A stretch of 40,467 nucleotides of DNA, taken from the NCBI GenBank assembly GCA_945877595.1, contig CAMDVN010000018.1:1-40467 (forward strand), given 5' to 3'. The notes under the pieces were generated by a model that was not told where the DNA came from, searched no databases, and saw nothing but the letters and a program-made list of their open reading frames with translations. Positions 24,241-32,829 of the stretch are shown piece by piece; positions within the stretch are counted from its first letter, which is position 1; every line of letters begins with the position of its first letter. Made by a program: the position numbers and the translations under genes. Source of the stretch: Cyanobium sp. NIES-981 (GTDB lineage: Bacteria > Cyanobacteriota > Cyanobacteriia > PCC-6307 > Cyanobiaceae).

Positions 24241-25461
24241 GTGTCCCTTCCCCAGACGACTGCCTTGCCCACGGCATCCCCCATGCCCCCTCCCAAGGTG
24301 AGTGGCCTTCACCGGCGCAGCTTGGAGCCGATCGACACCCCTTCGCGGCTGCTGCTGGGCCCTGGTCCGTCCAATGCCCATCCCACGGTGCTTGAGGCCC
24401 TGAGCCGAACTCCGATTGGCCATCTCGATCCGCTCTATGTCGAATTGATGGGTGAGGTGCAGGAGTTGTTGCGCTATGCCTGGCAAACCGACAACCGCCT
24501 CACCATTCCAATGAGCGGCACTGGCAGTGCCGCCATGGAGGCCACCCTCGCCAACACCATTGAGCCCGGCGACACGGTGTTGGTGGCAATCAAGGGCTAT
24601 TTCGGCCTCCGTTTGGCCGATATGGCGGGCCGTTACCGCGCCAATGTCGTCACGATTGAAAAACCATGGGGTGAGGCCTTTAGCCTCGCCGAGCTGGAGG
24701 AGGCGATCACCGCCCACAAGCCCACCATCCTCGCGATGGTGCATGCCGAAACATCGACCGGTGTGTGCCAGCCGATGGATGGCATTGGAGACCTTTGCCG
24801 TCAGCACGACTGCCTTCTGCTGCTCGACACCGTGACCTCCCTGGGGGGTGTGCCACTTTTCCTTGACGCGTGGAAGGTGGATTTGGCCTACAGCTGCAGC
24901 CAGAAGGGACTCAGCTGCCCTCCTGGCCTTGGACCCTTCACCATGGGCCCCCGCGCCGAAGCCAAAATGATGGGCCGCGAAGGCAAGGTTCCCAACTGGT
25001 ACCTCGACGTGACCCTGCTCAACCAGTATTGGGGCAGCGATCGGGTCTATCACCACACCGCTCCGGTCAACATGAACTTCGGCATGCGGGAAGCTCTGCG
25101 GCTGTTGGCCGAGGAGGGCCTTGAAGCGGCCTGGGCCCGCCACCGCGGCAACGCCGAGCGGCTCTGGTCTGGTCTTGAGGCTCTCGGACTCGAGCTTCAT
25201 GTGCCTGAACCTCTGCGTCTGCCCACGCTCACCACGGTGCGCATTCCCGAAGGGGTCGATGGCAAGGCCTTCAGCCTTCATCTGCTCAACAAGCACGGCA
25301 TCGAAGTGGGCGGCGGCCTCGGCGCTCTGGCCGGCAAAGTGTGGCGCATCGGTCTCATGGGTTACAACAGCCAGCCCAACAACGTGGATCGCCTGCTCAA
25401 TCTGTTCGAAACTGAGCTGCCGGCCTTTGGCAATGGGGCTCCTACGACCGCCGCCGCCTAA
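24241..25461 (+). CDS. Serine/alanine-glyoxylate aminotransferase (PLP, class V)
   Basis: A 406-residue class V aminotransferase that most likely moves amino groups from alanine or serine to glyoxylate, a photorespiratory step. The family signatures are LLLGPGPSNAHPTVLEALSR (residues 37-56), SGTGSAAMEATLANTIEPGD (92-111), LLLDTVTSLGGVPLFLD with the PLP-binding Asp196, and the Schiff-base Lys222 in SCSQKGLSCPPGL. The start is GTG at 24241; an ATG at about residue 15 (24283) is also possible, since the family usually begins near that point. The gene is 41 bp after apcF and overlaps the 3' end of tadA by 20 bp. Confidence 0.93.
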   Translation: MSLPQTTALPTASPMPPPKVSGLHRRSLEPIDTPSRLLLGPGPSNAHPTVLEALSRTPIGHLDPLYVELMGEVQELLRYAWQTDNRLTIPMSGTGSAAMEATLANTIEPGDTVLVAIKGYFGLRLADMAGRYRANVVTIEKPWGEAFSLAELEEAITAHKPTILAMVHAETSTGVCQPMDGIGDLCRQHDCLLLLDTVTSLGGVPLFLDAWKVDLAYSCSQKGLSCPPGLGPFTMGPRAEAKMMGREGKVPNWYLDVTLLNQYWGSDRVYHHTAPVNMNFGMREALRLLAEEGLEAAWARHRGNAERLWSGLEALGLELHVPEPLRLPTLTTVRIPEGVDGKAFSLHLLNKHGIEVGGGLGALAGKVWRIGLMGYNSQPNNVDRLLNLFETELPAFGNGAPTTAAA

Positions 25462-25963
25462 ACCAGGTCTCCAGCTGAAGCTGCGCCTGCTCCCCCAGCA
25501 CGCCACCCACCACCTCCATGTGGTGATGGGCGCTGGGGTCGGTGGCGAGGTTGAGGCAGCCCCCTAGGGCGCCGCGCTTGGGGTCCTGGGCGCCATAGAT
25601 CACCCGTCCCATGCGGGCTTGGACCAGGGCTCCGGCGCACATGGGGCAGGGCTCAAGGGTCACCATCAAGGTGCAGTGGTTGAAGCGCCAATCCCCCAAC
25701 AGCTGGGCCGCCTGGTGCAGTGCCCGCAGCTCCGCATGGCCGAGGGGATCGGCGGAACGATGACGTGTGTTGCTGCCCCAGCCCACACAGCGGCCATGGG
25801 CATCGAGCACCAGAGCGGCCACCGGTATTTCACCGCTCTCGCCAACCTGCTGGGCATGGCGCAGCAGCCGCGCCATCCAGTGACGCTGCAGCTCAGGCTT
25901 CAAGACGACAGGCTTCAAGAGAACTGGCCTCAAGACGACTGGCTTCCAGGCGGGTTGCTCCAT
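25442..25963 (-). CDS. tadA: tRNA-specific adenosine deaminase
   Basis: A 173-residue zinc deaminase that makes the wobble inosine of tRNA-Arg(ACG). The catalytic HAE (His76, Glu78) is in PLGHAELRALHQA, and the zinc cysteines 106 and 109 are in TLEPCPMCAGALVQAR. IYGAQDPKRGALGG is typical of TadA. The first 25 residues are unusual: a five-residue repeat (KPVVL/RPVLL/KPVVL/KPE) encoded by 15-bp DNA repeats. The true start could be the internal ATG at 25876 (MARLLRHAQQ), which matches the usual N-terminus, though 25963 is kept as the longest form. Confidence 0.92.
   Translation of the reverse strand: MEQPAWKPVVLRPVLLKPVVLKPELQRHWMARLLRHAQQVGESGEIPVAALVLDAHGRCVGWGSNTRHRSADPLGHAELRALHQAAQLLGDWRFNHCTLMVTLEPCPMCAGALVQARMGRVIYGAQDPKRGALGGCLNLATDPSAHHHMEVVGGVLGEQAQLQLETWFRRRRS
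25896..25955 (-). repeat. 15-bp repeats in the tadA 5' end
   Basis: Three and a half degenerate copies of a 15-bp unit (25896-25910, 25911-25925, 25926-25940, partial to 25955) of the form GGCTTCAAGACGAC(A/T). If translated as part of tadA they give the pentapeptide series KPVVL/RPVLL/KPVVL. They may instead be leader DNA upstream of a shorter tadA. Confidence 0.8.
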
Positions 25964-26020
25964 CTATCCCTTGTAGCTGAGGGCTGCAGGTGAGAATGGC
26001 TGGGTTCCGATCGATCGCTG

Positions 26021-27436
26021 TTGGCAAGCGCGCCACCTGCCCCACGGGCGATCCAGCCCCTCCCCTTTGCCAGCCCCAGCCAGCTTGATCCGCTCCTCCA
26101 AGACTTTTTGGAGCGGGCCTCGGTCCAGCTGTGCCGTTGGCTCGGGAGTGCGGATCAACGCTCGCCCCTGCCGGGCTTGTCGATTTTGCCGGCGGTGGAG
26201 CCCCAGCAGCGTGGCCTCGACGCCACCACCCTGCTGGCTGATCTTCAACTCTTGATGGATGGGGCCTACAACCCCAACCACCCGGGTGCTCTGGCCCATC
26301 TTGACCCGCCCCCGCTGTCCGCTTCGATTGCGGCCGAGCTGATCTGTGCCGGTCTCAACAACAACCTTCTGGCCGAGGAGCTCTCCCCCAGCCTCAGTCG
26401 CTTGGAGCGCAGCCTCTGCAAATGGCTGGCCGAAGCCCTGGGGCTGCCGCCCGGATCGGGGGGGGTGGCGGCCAGTGGTGGCACGCTCTCCAATCTGATG
26501 GCCCTAGTGACGGCGCGCCATGCCCGGGGCTTGCAGCATTGCCAAGGAGCCGTGGTGCTGGCCAGCGCTGATGCCCACGTCTCCCTGGCCAAAGCTCTGG
26601 CTGTGATGGGGCTGCCCCGGGAGGCGCTGCGGCTGATACCGGTCGATCAGCAGGGGGAGCTGCAGCTCGAGGCTTTGTCGGCCGAGCTCAACAGCTGCGC
26701 GGTGGCCGGGCATCCAGTGCTCGCCGTGGTGGCCACGGCAGGAACCACGGTGCGCGGGGCTGTGGATCCGCTCGAGGCCATGGCTCTGCTGTGCCAACGC
26801 CATGGGGTGTGGCTGCATGTGGACGGGGCGATTGGCGCCGTCTTTGCCCTGGCACCCAGCCAGGCCCATCGGGTGAGGGGTCTGGGTGCTGCCGATTCCA
26901 TCACCGTGAACCCCCAGAAGCTGCTGGGCATCACCAAAACCTCCTCGCTCCTCCTCCTCGCCGATCCCTCCCAACTGCAGAAGCCCTTTCAAACAGGGCT
27001 TCCCTACATGGAGGCCAGCTGGGGTGGGGGCCATGGCGGTGAATGCGGCTTGCAGGGCACCCGCCCAGCCGAGGTGCTCAAGCTCTGGCTTGGGTTGCGG
27101 CAGCTCGGGCTCGATGGCATTGCGGCCATCTGCGACGGGGCGATTCAGCGGCGACGGCAACTCGAGAGCCTGCTGCAACCGCTTCCCGATCTTGTGCTGC
27201 GCGGTGGGCCGATGCACCTGCTGGCCTTCACGCCTGCCGCCCTCACACCCGCCCAGAGCGAAATCTGGAGTGAGAGCACGCGCCAGCAGCTGTTAACGGC
27301 TCAGTTGATGCTCTCGAGGCCTTGTTATCAAGGTCACTACCACCTGAAGGCCGTGCTGGGCAATCCCCACACCCAGCCCCAGCACCTACAAAAACTGGCC
27401 GCCATTGTGGGGGCGAGTCTTGCAGCGCAGCCATGA
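26021..27436 (+). CDS. PLP-dependent decarboxylase, group II type
   Basis: A 471-residue pyridoxal-phosphate enzyme resembling aromatic-L-amino-acid, glutamate and diaminobutyrate decarboxylases. AYNPNHPGALAHLDPPPLSA lies near residues 82-101 and GVAASGGTLSNLMALVTAR at 148-166. His186 is the expected ring-stacking residue (SADAHVSLAKA). Asp268 is in LHVDGAIGAVF, and the Schiff-base Lys300 is in NPQKLLGITKTSS. The usual His before the lysine (HK) is Gln here. Substrate unknown. The only workable start is TTG at 26021; the nearby ATG is out of frame. The stop overlaps the next gene's ATG (ATGA), suggesting coupling. Confidence 0.85.
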   Translation: MASAPPAPRAIQPLPFASPSQLDPLLQDFLERASVQLCRWLGSADQRSPLPGLSILPAVEPQQRGLDATTLLADLQLLMDGAYNPNHPGALAHLDPPPLSASIAAELICAGLNNNLLAEELSPSLSRLERSLCKWLAEALGLPPGSGGVAASGGTLSNLMALVTARHARGLQHCQGAVVLASADAHVSLAKALAVMGLPREALRLIPVDQQGELQLEALSAELNSCAVAGHPVLAVVATAGTTVRGAVDPLEAMALLCQRHGVWLHVDGAIGAVFALAPSQAHRVRGLGAADSITVNPQKLLGITKTSSLLLLADPSQLQKPFQTGLPYMEASWGGGHGGECGLQGTRPAEVLKLWLGLRQLGLDGIAAICDGAIQRRRQLESLLQPLPDLVLRGGPMHLLAFTPAALTPAQSEIWSESTRQQLLTAQLMLSRPCYQGHYHLKAVLGNPHTQPQHLQKLAAIVGASLAAQP

Positions 27437-27693
27437 GTGGGCCTGATCCCCAGCCCCAGAATCAACGTGGCCGTTGGGTGGCGATCCTCACCGGGGCGAT
27501 CTCGGTGCTGATCGGGGTCGCCTATCTGCTCTTGATCACGCTGCTCGACAGCCGTGGTCCCCTTCTGCCCCCTCCCCCCGAGGCCCTCGGTCTTGGCGGT
27601 AGCGCTGCTGCTACGACGATGACCTTGGCTGGGGCCGTGGCGGTAGCTGACGGGTCTTCTTCTGGCGTTGCAGCGGTGCCACCACCCGGTTGA
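27433..27693 (+). CDS. Small single-pass membrane protein
   Basis: An 86-residue protein starting MSGPDPQPQNQRGRWVAILT, with one clear transmembrane helix (about residues 14-37, WVAILTGAISVLIGVAYLLL). A Pro-rich linker and an Ala/Gly/Ser-rich C-terminus follow. Its ATG overlaps the TGA of the decarboxylase gene, so the two are likely translated together. The last 83 bp overlap the 3' end of the convergent GTPase gene, and that part may not be conserved. No family recognised. Confidence 0.6.
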   Translation: MSGPDPQPQNQRGRWVAILTGAISVLIGVAYLLLITLLDSRGPLLPPPPEALGLGGSAAATTMTLAGAVAVADGSSSGVAAVPPPG

Positions 27694-29194
27694 GAGCTGC
27701 TTCTAGGAAACGGCGCAGGTCGGCATCGCGACGGCTCAGGTCGTACTGCTGTTGCACCACCTCCTGCATGCCCCCATCGCCCCAATCCTGGTTTTGGGCG
27801 AAGTAGGTGATGAAACTGAGGCCGGCGACCCGGGTGAGCCAGGCTGCACTGACAGCCTGAATCGCACGGCCCACGACCAGGGTGGGCAAGGTCAGGCTGA
27901 GGCTCGTGCTCAGCACGCTGATGGCTCCCTTAACCAGACCGAGACCAGCCAGGGTTTTGGCCACCGACACGGCCAGGTCCTGGGCGCTCTCGCGGCTCAG
28001 GCTGATGCCATAGACCTTGGCGACCTCAATCACCATCTGGGCGTTCACCGCTGCGGCACCTAGCAGGTCAAGCACCGGCAGGGGGTTCAGGGCCAGCACA
28101 CCAGCGCCGATCCACATGGTGCGCTCCACGATCGCCTCGGCGTCGCTGCGCCGCTGTTGGGCCAGCAAAGCCCGACTGGCTTCGCCGAGGCGACGACACT
28201 GCAGCAGCAGGTTGTCGGCGATCAATTCTTCACCGTCTTGATGGAGCACTGCGGCAATGCGACGCACCAGGGCCTCCACCTCCGGGGGAGGTTGCAACGG
28301 GCGTCCTCCTGGGCGGGGCAAGCTCTGGGGGGCCGCACTGGTGGGGATCACATCGTCAGCGGAGATCAGCCCACGGCAGCGCTCACGCAGCAGCTCGAGT
28401 AGGCGAGCCTCCTCCTGCTCACCGCGCAGATCACATTTGTTAAAAACCAGGATCAGCCGCTTACCCAGGGCCGCCAGGGTGTTGAAGACCTCCATTTCGG
28501 TGGCGCGCAGATCCCCATCGACAACCAGCAGCAACAGGTCGGCCTTGGCGGCCTGCTGACGAGCCTCGGCATCGCGCTGCTGACCAGCCAGGCCAGCCTC
28601 GAGGATCCCCGGTGTATCGACCAGCCAGAGGGCCCGCTCCAGACCGCGAAGCCGCAGCCGGTAGCGACCGGCACTGGTCGTTGAACCCATCGCGGCCCCC
28701 ACGGTGCCCACCAGTTCCCCGAGCAAGGCACGAATCAAGGAGGTCTTCCCAGCCGAACCAGCACCAAACACCGCCAACACGAGGTCACCCCGTTCCAGCT
28801 CGGCCTCCATGCGGCGGCGTTCTTCGCTCAGCACATCGCGCTCGACCGCATCCCGAATGCGCTCGAGGGTTTGGTCGATGGCGGTGAGGTTTTGCTGGGC
28901 GGCCTGCCGGCGGCTGCTCGCCACCTGGGGGCTGCTTCCAGCGGAGCCCCCAGAGCCCAAAGGCCAGCCGAGCCGCTGCTGCAACACAGGACGAATCCAA
29001 GGCCAGGCCAGTTGCAGCAGGAGGGCGCCCAGCGCCAGTAGCAGCAGCCACAGCACCGGTGCTACGAAGCCGTAGGGCAATACGGCACTGAGCTGCCAGA
29101 CCAATTGGTTGATGGCCTGCAGCACCATGCCCACAACCACCAGCGCTGCCAGAGCCAGCGCTACGGCCATCCAGAGGCGCTTGCGGGTGTTCAC
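27611..29194 (-). CDS. Membrane-associated GTPase with DUF697 domain
   Basis: A 527-residue protein. Two N-terminal transmembrane helices (about residues 8-30 and 43-65) precede a linker and an Era/TrmE-type GTPase domain. That domain has G1 GAGSAGKT (144-151), G3 DTPG (193-196) and G4 NKCD (about 251-254). The C-terminal region (about 350-470) is hydrophobic and helical (IVERTMWIGAGVLALNPLPV, SVLSTSLSLTLPTLVVGRAI), the pattern of DUF697/YcjF-like domains. Proteins of this type in cyanobacteria are thought to act at membranes; the exact role is unknown. It lies 3 bp downstream of the FHA-PBP gene, so they share a transcript. Confidence 0.85.
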   Translation of the reverse strand: MNTRKRLWMAVALALAALVVVGMVLQAINQLVWQLSAVLPYGFVAPVLWLLLLALGALLLQLAWPWIRPVLQQRLGWPLGSGGSAGSSPQVASSRRQAAQQNLTAIDQTLERIRDAVERDVLSEERRRMEAELERGDLVLAVFGAGSAGKTSLIRALLGELVGTVGAAMGSTTSAGRYRLRLRGLERALWLVDTPGILEAGLAGQQRDAEARQQAAKADLLLLVVDGDLRATEMEVFNTLAALGKRLILVFNKCDLRGEQEEARLLELLRERCRGLISADDVIPTSAAPQSLPRPGGRPLQPPPEVEALVRRIAAVLHQDGEELIADNLLLQCRRLGEASRALLAQQRRSDAEAIVERTMWIGAGVLALNPLPVLDLLGAAAVNAQMVIEVAKVYGISLSRESAQDLAVSVAKTLAGLGLVKGAISVLSTSLSLTLPTLVVGRAIQAVSAAWLTRVAGLSFITYFAQNQDWGDGGMQEVVQQQYDLSRRDADLRRFLEAALNRVVAPLQRQKKTRQLPPRPQPRSSS

Positions 29195-29197
29195 CGA

Positions 29198-31357
29198 TTA
29201 GCGCCCCCCTGAGCGGATGATCTCGCTCCAGAGGCCAGCGGCAAGGGCGCTACTGGCCTGGGTGGGGCTGTTGTCGTCATTGCCAAGCCAGACCCCCATC
29301 ACCCAGCGACGCTGGGGATCGAAGCCGATAAACAGGAGGTCACGGTTGTCGTTGGTGGTGCCGGTCTTGCCCCCTTCGCCACCGCCGAGGTAAGCGGCTC
29401 GGCCTGTTCCCCGACTCACCACACCTTGCAGCATGCCCTTGAGCGACCGGCTGATGGCCACCGGCGCCACCCGTCGGCCTGGGTTGAGTCGGGGCTGGCT
29501 GCGGTCGGCGGCCTCCCGGCAGCGGCGATCAGCCAGCCCTTGGCAGGTTTCGGCATCGCTGATGCGGCGGATCGAGCTGGGGGAATGCCAGACGCCGTCG
29601 TTGGCGACGGCGGCATAGGCCGCGGTGAGCTCAAGCAGGGTGACCTCGTCTTGCCCCAAGGCGAGACCAGGCACCGCCCTCAGTGAGCTGGTGATGCCCA
29701 AGTCGCGGGCCTTTTGCACCACGGCATCAAGCCCCACCCTCTGGGCCAACCGCAAGGCGGCAGTGTTGCTGCTGATCGCCAGGGCTGTTGCCAGGCTGAG
29801 GCTGCCGTGGCAATCGCTCTCAAACAGCTGGCCTCGCCAGCGCAGCCTGCCGCAGTCGATCGAATCCCCAGGCTTGGCACCGCGCTCCAGGGCTGCGAGA
29901 TAGGGCATCAACTTGAAGGTGCTGCCAGGCTGGCGCAGGGCCATTGAGGCCCGGTTGAACTGGCTCTGGCGGTAATCGCGTCCGCCGGCGATGGCCAGGA
30001 TTCCACCGCTGCCCTGGTCGAGCACCACCACGGCACCCTCGTTGACGTTGAGATCACGGCTGCTGGCGAGCCGCTGGCGCAGCAGCCGTTCGAGCCGCTG
30101 CTGCAAGCTGGGATCGAGATAGGTGTCGACCAGAAAATTCCCCTCCTGGGCTGCCTCTTGCCCCACCAGTTGCTCGAGATCGCGGCGCACCTGGTCGGTG
30201 TAATACGGAGCACCGCGATGGGCCGGATCGCTGCGGCAGGCCTGGGGGGAGAGCACGATCGGACTGCGGCGGCCGCGCCGGGCCCGATCGGCGGTGATGC
30301 GGCCGGTGTCGGCCATCTTGTTGAGAACGCGGTTACGCGAAGCCAAGGCACTGGCTGGATCCACGCACGGGTCGTAGCCGTTGGGGGAGGGCAGCAGCCC
30401 TACCAACAGCGCCGACTCCTCGAGGGAGAGATCCGCGGCCGACTTGTCGAAATAGTGGCGCGCCGCATCCTCAAACCCCCAGCCCACACCCAAATAGACC
30501 CGATTCAGGTAACTCAGCAGCAAATCACGCTTGCTAAAGCGCGCCTCCAGTTGCAGAGCCACCAGCAGTTCGCGCCACTTGCGATCCAGGGTTTCACCAT
30601 TGCCCACCGCTTCGGGATACAGGCTGCGGGCCAACTGCTGGGTCAAGGTGCTGCCCCCCTCGAGCACCCGGCCGCCCAGCAGGTTGGTAACGAGGGCCCG
30701 GGCCATGCCGATCGGATCAACCCCGGGATGCAACCAGAAGCGGCTGTCTTCACTGGCCAGCAGGGCATCGATGAGCCCGCCTGGGTAGTCGCTCAGTCCC
30801 TTTAATTCGTGGTGCTTGAGCGCATCGAGGCTGCTGATTGGTCGGCCCTGGCGGTCATAGAGCGCAAGGGGGCCGCGCACCGTGGCCAGGCTGCCGCGAA
30901 TGGGCATCTGCAGCACCGAAAGCCCCAGCAGGGCCGCACCTCCCACCACCGCGGCTACCAGCAGAGCTCCGCTGCCGCGGCGCAGTTGCATGCGTTCGGG
31001 TGGCGGCGGTCGGTGGAAGGCGAGCTCGGGCAGGCCGGGTAATTGGCCAGGCCCAAGCCGCACGCTGTCGCCGTCGCTCAGCAGCAGCTGTTGAATCCGT
31101 CGGCCCTGCCACCAGAGGCCATTGGTGGAGCCTTGGTCTTTGAGGATCCAACGGCCCTGCTGGAACTCCAGCAGGGCGTGGCAGCGGCTGACGGCATCGT
31201 GCTCGACGACGATCTCGCTGCCACTGTCGCGGCCGATTCGATACACCCCGCCCACCAAGGTGATCGGACGCTGGGGTTGACCCGGCAGGTGCAGGATCAA
31301 CTGGGCTGGGGCTGGGGCACGCCAGCGTTGCCAGCGGCTGCGCCACTGGACCGCCAT
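29198..31357 (-). CDS. Class A penicillin-binding protein with N-terminal FHA domain
   Basis: A 719-residue bifunctional peptidoglycan synthase. Residues 20-110 form a forkhead-associated domain ([20 protein letters not shown], then CHALLEF and DQGSTNG), with the phosphothreonine-binding residues Arg43, Ser58, His60 and Asn79 retained. A transmembrane helix follows (about 131-150). The GT51 glycosyltransferase has [13 protein letters not shown] with Glu203 and [12 protein letters not shown]. The transpeptidase has Ser479-x-x-Lys482 (RQPGSTFK), SSN (529-531) and KTGTT (664-668). The ATG at 31357 is preferred; a GTG at 31381 would overlap lspA. The FHA domain faces the cytoplasm and could respond to Ser/Thr kinases. 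Confidence 0.93.
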   Translation of the reverse strand: MAVQWRSRWQRWRAPAPAQLILHLPGQPQRPITLVGGVYRIGRDSGSEIVVEHDAVSRCHALLEFQQGRWILKDQGSTNGLWWQGRRIQQLLLSDGDSVRLGPGQLPGLPELAFHRPPPPERMQLRRGSGALLVAAVVGGAALLGLSVLQMPIRGSLATVRGPLALYDRQGRPISSLDALKHHELKGLSDYPGGLIDALLASEDSRFWLHPGVDPIGMARALVTNLLGGRVLEGGSTLTQQLARSLYPEAVGNGETLDRKWRELLVALQLEARFSKRDLLLSYLNRVYLGVGWGFEDAARHYFDKSAADLSLEESALLVGLLPSPNGYDPCVDPASALASRNRVLNKMADTGRITADRARRGRRSPIVLSPQACRSDPAHRGAPYYTDQVRRDLEQLVGQEAAQEGNFLVDTYLDPSLQQRLERLLRQRLASSRDLNVNEGAVVVLDQGSGGILAIAGGRDYRQSQFNRASMALRQPGSTFKLMPYLAALERGAKPGDSIDCGRLRWRGQLFESDCHGSLSLATALAISSNTAALRLAQRVGLDAVVQKARDLGITSSLRAVPGLALGQDEVTLLELTAAYAAVANDGVWHSPSSIRRISDAETCQGLADRRCREAADRSQPRLNPGRRVAPVAISRSLKGMLQGVVSRGTGRAAYLGGGEGGKTGTTNDNRDLLFIGFDPQRRWVMGVWLGNDDNSPTQASSALAAGLWSEIIRSGGR

Positions 31358-31361
31358 GGGC

Positions 31362-31835
31362 TTAAGGCTGTTGAGAGCCACGACGGTTCAGCAAGTCAAA
31401 GAGAAAACAGATCACGGCCAGGTTGATCGCCATGTCGGCCAGGTTGAACACCGGGAATCGCACCGGCACCAAGGCGAGAAAATCGACAACGGCGCCAAGC
31501 CGCCAGCGGTCAAGTCCGTTGCCGATGGTGCCGCCCAACAGCAGGCCGGTACCGGCAATCTGGACCAAGTTCATCTGGCGTTGGCCGAGGATCCAGAGCC
31601 CCAGGCCCAGGGCGACCAGCAGGCTGATCAGCGCCAACAATCCACCGGCACCGGAGAAGAGGCTGAAGGCCGCCCCCCGGTTGTAGAGCAGCTCCAGATC
31701 GAGCAGGCCAGGCAGCCAGCCCCTCCAGGGGCCCCGGCCAAGGTGCTGCAAGGCCCAGGCTTTGCTCAGCTGGTCGGCTAGCACGACTGCTGCTGCCAGT
31801 CCAAAGCAGGGCACTTGGGGCGCGCGCGGGCTCAT
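31362..31835 (-). CDS. lspA: Lipoprotein signal peptidase (signal peptidase II)
   Basis: A 157-residue membrane aspartyl protease that removes signal peptides from diacylglyceryl-modified prolipoproteins. There are four hydrophobic helices. Conserved blocks are [14 protein letters not shown] (residues 17-30), [12 protein letters not shown] (49-60), [20 protein letters not shown] with catalytic Asp118, and [11 protein letters not shown] with catalytic Asp134. The ATG at 31835 overlaps the bioY stop as ATGA, so the two are translationally coupled. It is followed by the FHA-PBP gene, so export and wall synthesis genes share an operon. Confidence 0.95.
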   Translation of the reverse strand: MSPRAPQVPCFGLAAAVVLADQLSKAWALQHLGRGPWRGWLPGLLDLELLYNRGAAFSLFSGAGGLLALISLLVALGLGLWILGQRQMNLVQIAGTGLLLGGTIGNGLDRWRLGAVVDFLALVPVRFPVFNLADMAINLAVICFLFDLLNRRGSQQP

Positions 31836-32425
31836 GGGCTCAACCTCAGCCAGCGACGCAGCACGGCCGCCGCAAGGGCCACGGCACAGCACAGCAAGAG
31901 CTGGCCGGGTAGCGGGGCAAAGCTGTAGCTCAGCAGCAGCTGGCCCAAGCCTGTAGCCCAGCGCCCCGCCACGGCACCGAGCAGCAGGTTGGCCAGGCCA
32001 CAGAGCTGGAGCACCACCAGACCGATGACACTGGCCCCAAACAGGCTGGCTGGATCATCCATGCCCCCCTGGCGCGCCAGCCGACCGGTGAGCCACGCGG
32101 CCGGCACGAATCCAGCCAGATAGCCAAAGCCTGGATCCAGCAGGTAGCCCACGCCACCTCCCCCTTGAAAGACCGGTAACTGAAACAGACCGACGCTCAG
32201 ATAAGCCGTTGCCGCCAGCATGGCGCTCCGTGGTCCGCAGACCAGGGCCGTGAGCAACAGTGCCGGCACCTGAAGGGTCATCGGCAGGGTCTGGAGCTGC
32301 AGGTCCCCCGCCGCTGATGGCCATGGGATGGCAGCGGTGATCAGGCCGCCGGCCAGAATCAACATCAGCCCGGCCAGGGCGCCACTCCAGGTCGCTAGTG
32401 CGCGCAAGATCTGCCCTGGAAACAA
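31832..32425 (-). CDS. bioY: Biotin transporter BioY (ECF S component)
   Basis: A 197-residue membrane protein with six hydrophobic helices. BioY signatures are LPMTLQVPALLLTALVCGPR (about residues 47-66) and AATAYLSVGLFQLPVFQGGG, followed by GYLLDPGFGYLAGFVPAAWL. BioY takes up biotin alone or with the ECF energising module, whose genes are not in the window. The start is probably TTG at 32425, since no upstream ATG is available in frame. The gene diverges from sipA (60 bp between starts) and overlaps lspA by 4 nt. Confidence 0.93.
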   Translation of the reverse strand: MFPGQILRALATWSGALAGLMLILAGGLITAAIPWPSAAGDLQLQTLPMTLQVPALLLTALVCGPRSAMLAATAYLSVGLFQLPVFQGGGGVGYLLDPGFGYLAGFVPAAWLTGRLARQGGMDDPASLFGASVIGLVVLQLCGLANLLLGAVAGRWATGLGQLLLSYSFAPLPGQLLLCCAVALAAAVLRRWLRLSP

Positions 32426-32485
32426 CGTCCCATCCTGCTGCAGCTAGGGTCGATCTCTTGAGCGTCTTGCTGGGCAATTTGCGCC

Positions 32486-32791
32486 ATGGCCCCGCCTGAT
32501 ACCACACCCCAAGCCCCTGATCCTGCTGATCGCTCGGCTATTGACTTGGCAGCAAGCGCTGCCAAGGCTGCTGATGCTGATCGGTCTTGGCAAGTGGGGG
32601 ATTCGGTGAAGCTGACCAAGCCCCTTCCCTATCTCAAGACCGCAGACCCAATGCCGATGCTGAGGCCTGCCGATCTTGTCGATCTCGATGACGTGGGCCA
32701 GGTGGTGGGGCTTCGGGCCCGCAATCAACTGGCGGTACGGTTCCGTCGCGGCACGTTTTTGCTCGACAGCACCCAGCTCAAGTCCCCCTAG
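32486..32791 (+). CDS. sipA: SipA-type regulatory protein (DUF3148)
   Basis: A 101-residue protein. The C-terminal 65 residues match the DUF3148/SipA family: WQVGDSVKLTKPLPYLKTAD, PMPMLRPADLVDLDDVGQVV and the ending VRFRRGTFLLDSTQLKSP form an SH3-like barrel. SipA was described as a partner of the NblS (Hik33) sensor kinase, which controls light and nutrient stress responses, including phycobilisome breakdown and high-light genes. The first 35 residues are a variable Ala/Asp/Pro-rich tail. An unrelated 9-bp repeat follows the stop codon. Confidence 0.8.
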   Translation: MAPPDTTPQAPDPADRSAIDLAASAAKAADADRSWQVGDSVKLTKPLPYLKTADPMPMLRPADLVDLDDVGQVVGLRARNQLAVRFRRGTFLLDSTQLKSP

Positions 32792-32793
32792 CT

Positions 32794-32820
32794 CCAATGC
32801 AGCCAATGCAGCCAATGCAG
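32794..32820. repeat. Three 9-bp tandem repeats after sipA
   Basis: Three perfect adjacent copies of CCAATGCAG (32794-32802, 32803-32811, 32812-32820) lie in the 38-bp gap between the convergent sipA and M16 peptidase genes. No function is apparent; probably replication slippage. Confidence 0.92.
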
Positions 32821-32829
32821 CGCGAGGGG

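Noticed and set aside
24025-25506. Minus-strand frame open for 493 codons opposite the aminotransferase gene
   Set aside because: It is antisense to a gene with clear motifs along its whole length. High third-position GC leaves such frames open. The product has no recognisable domain.
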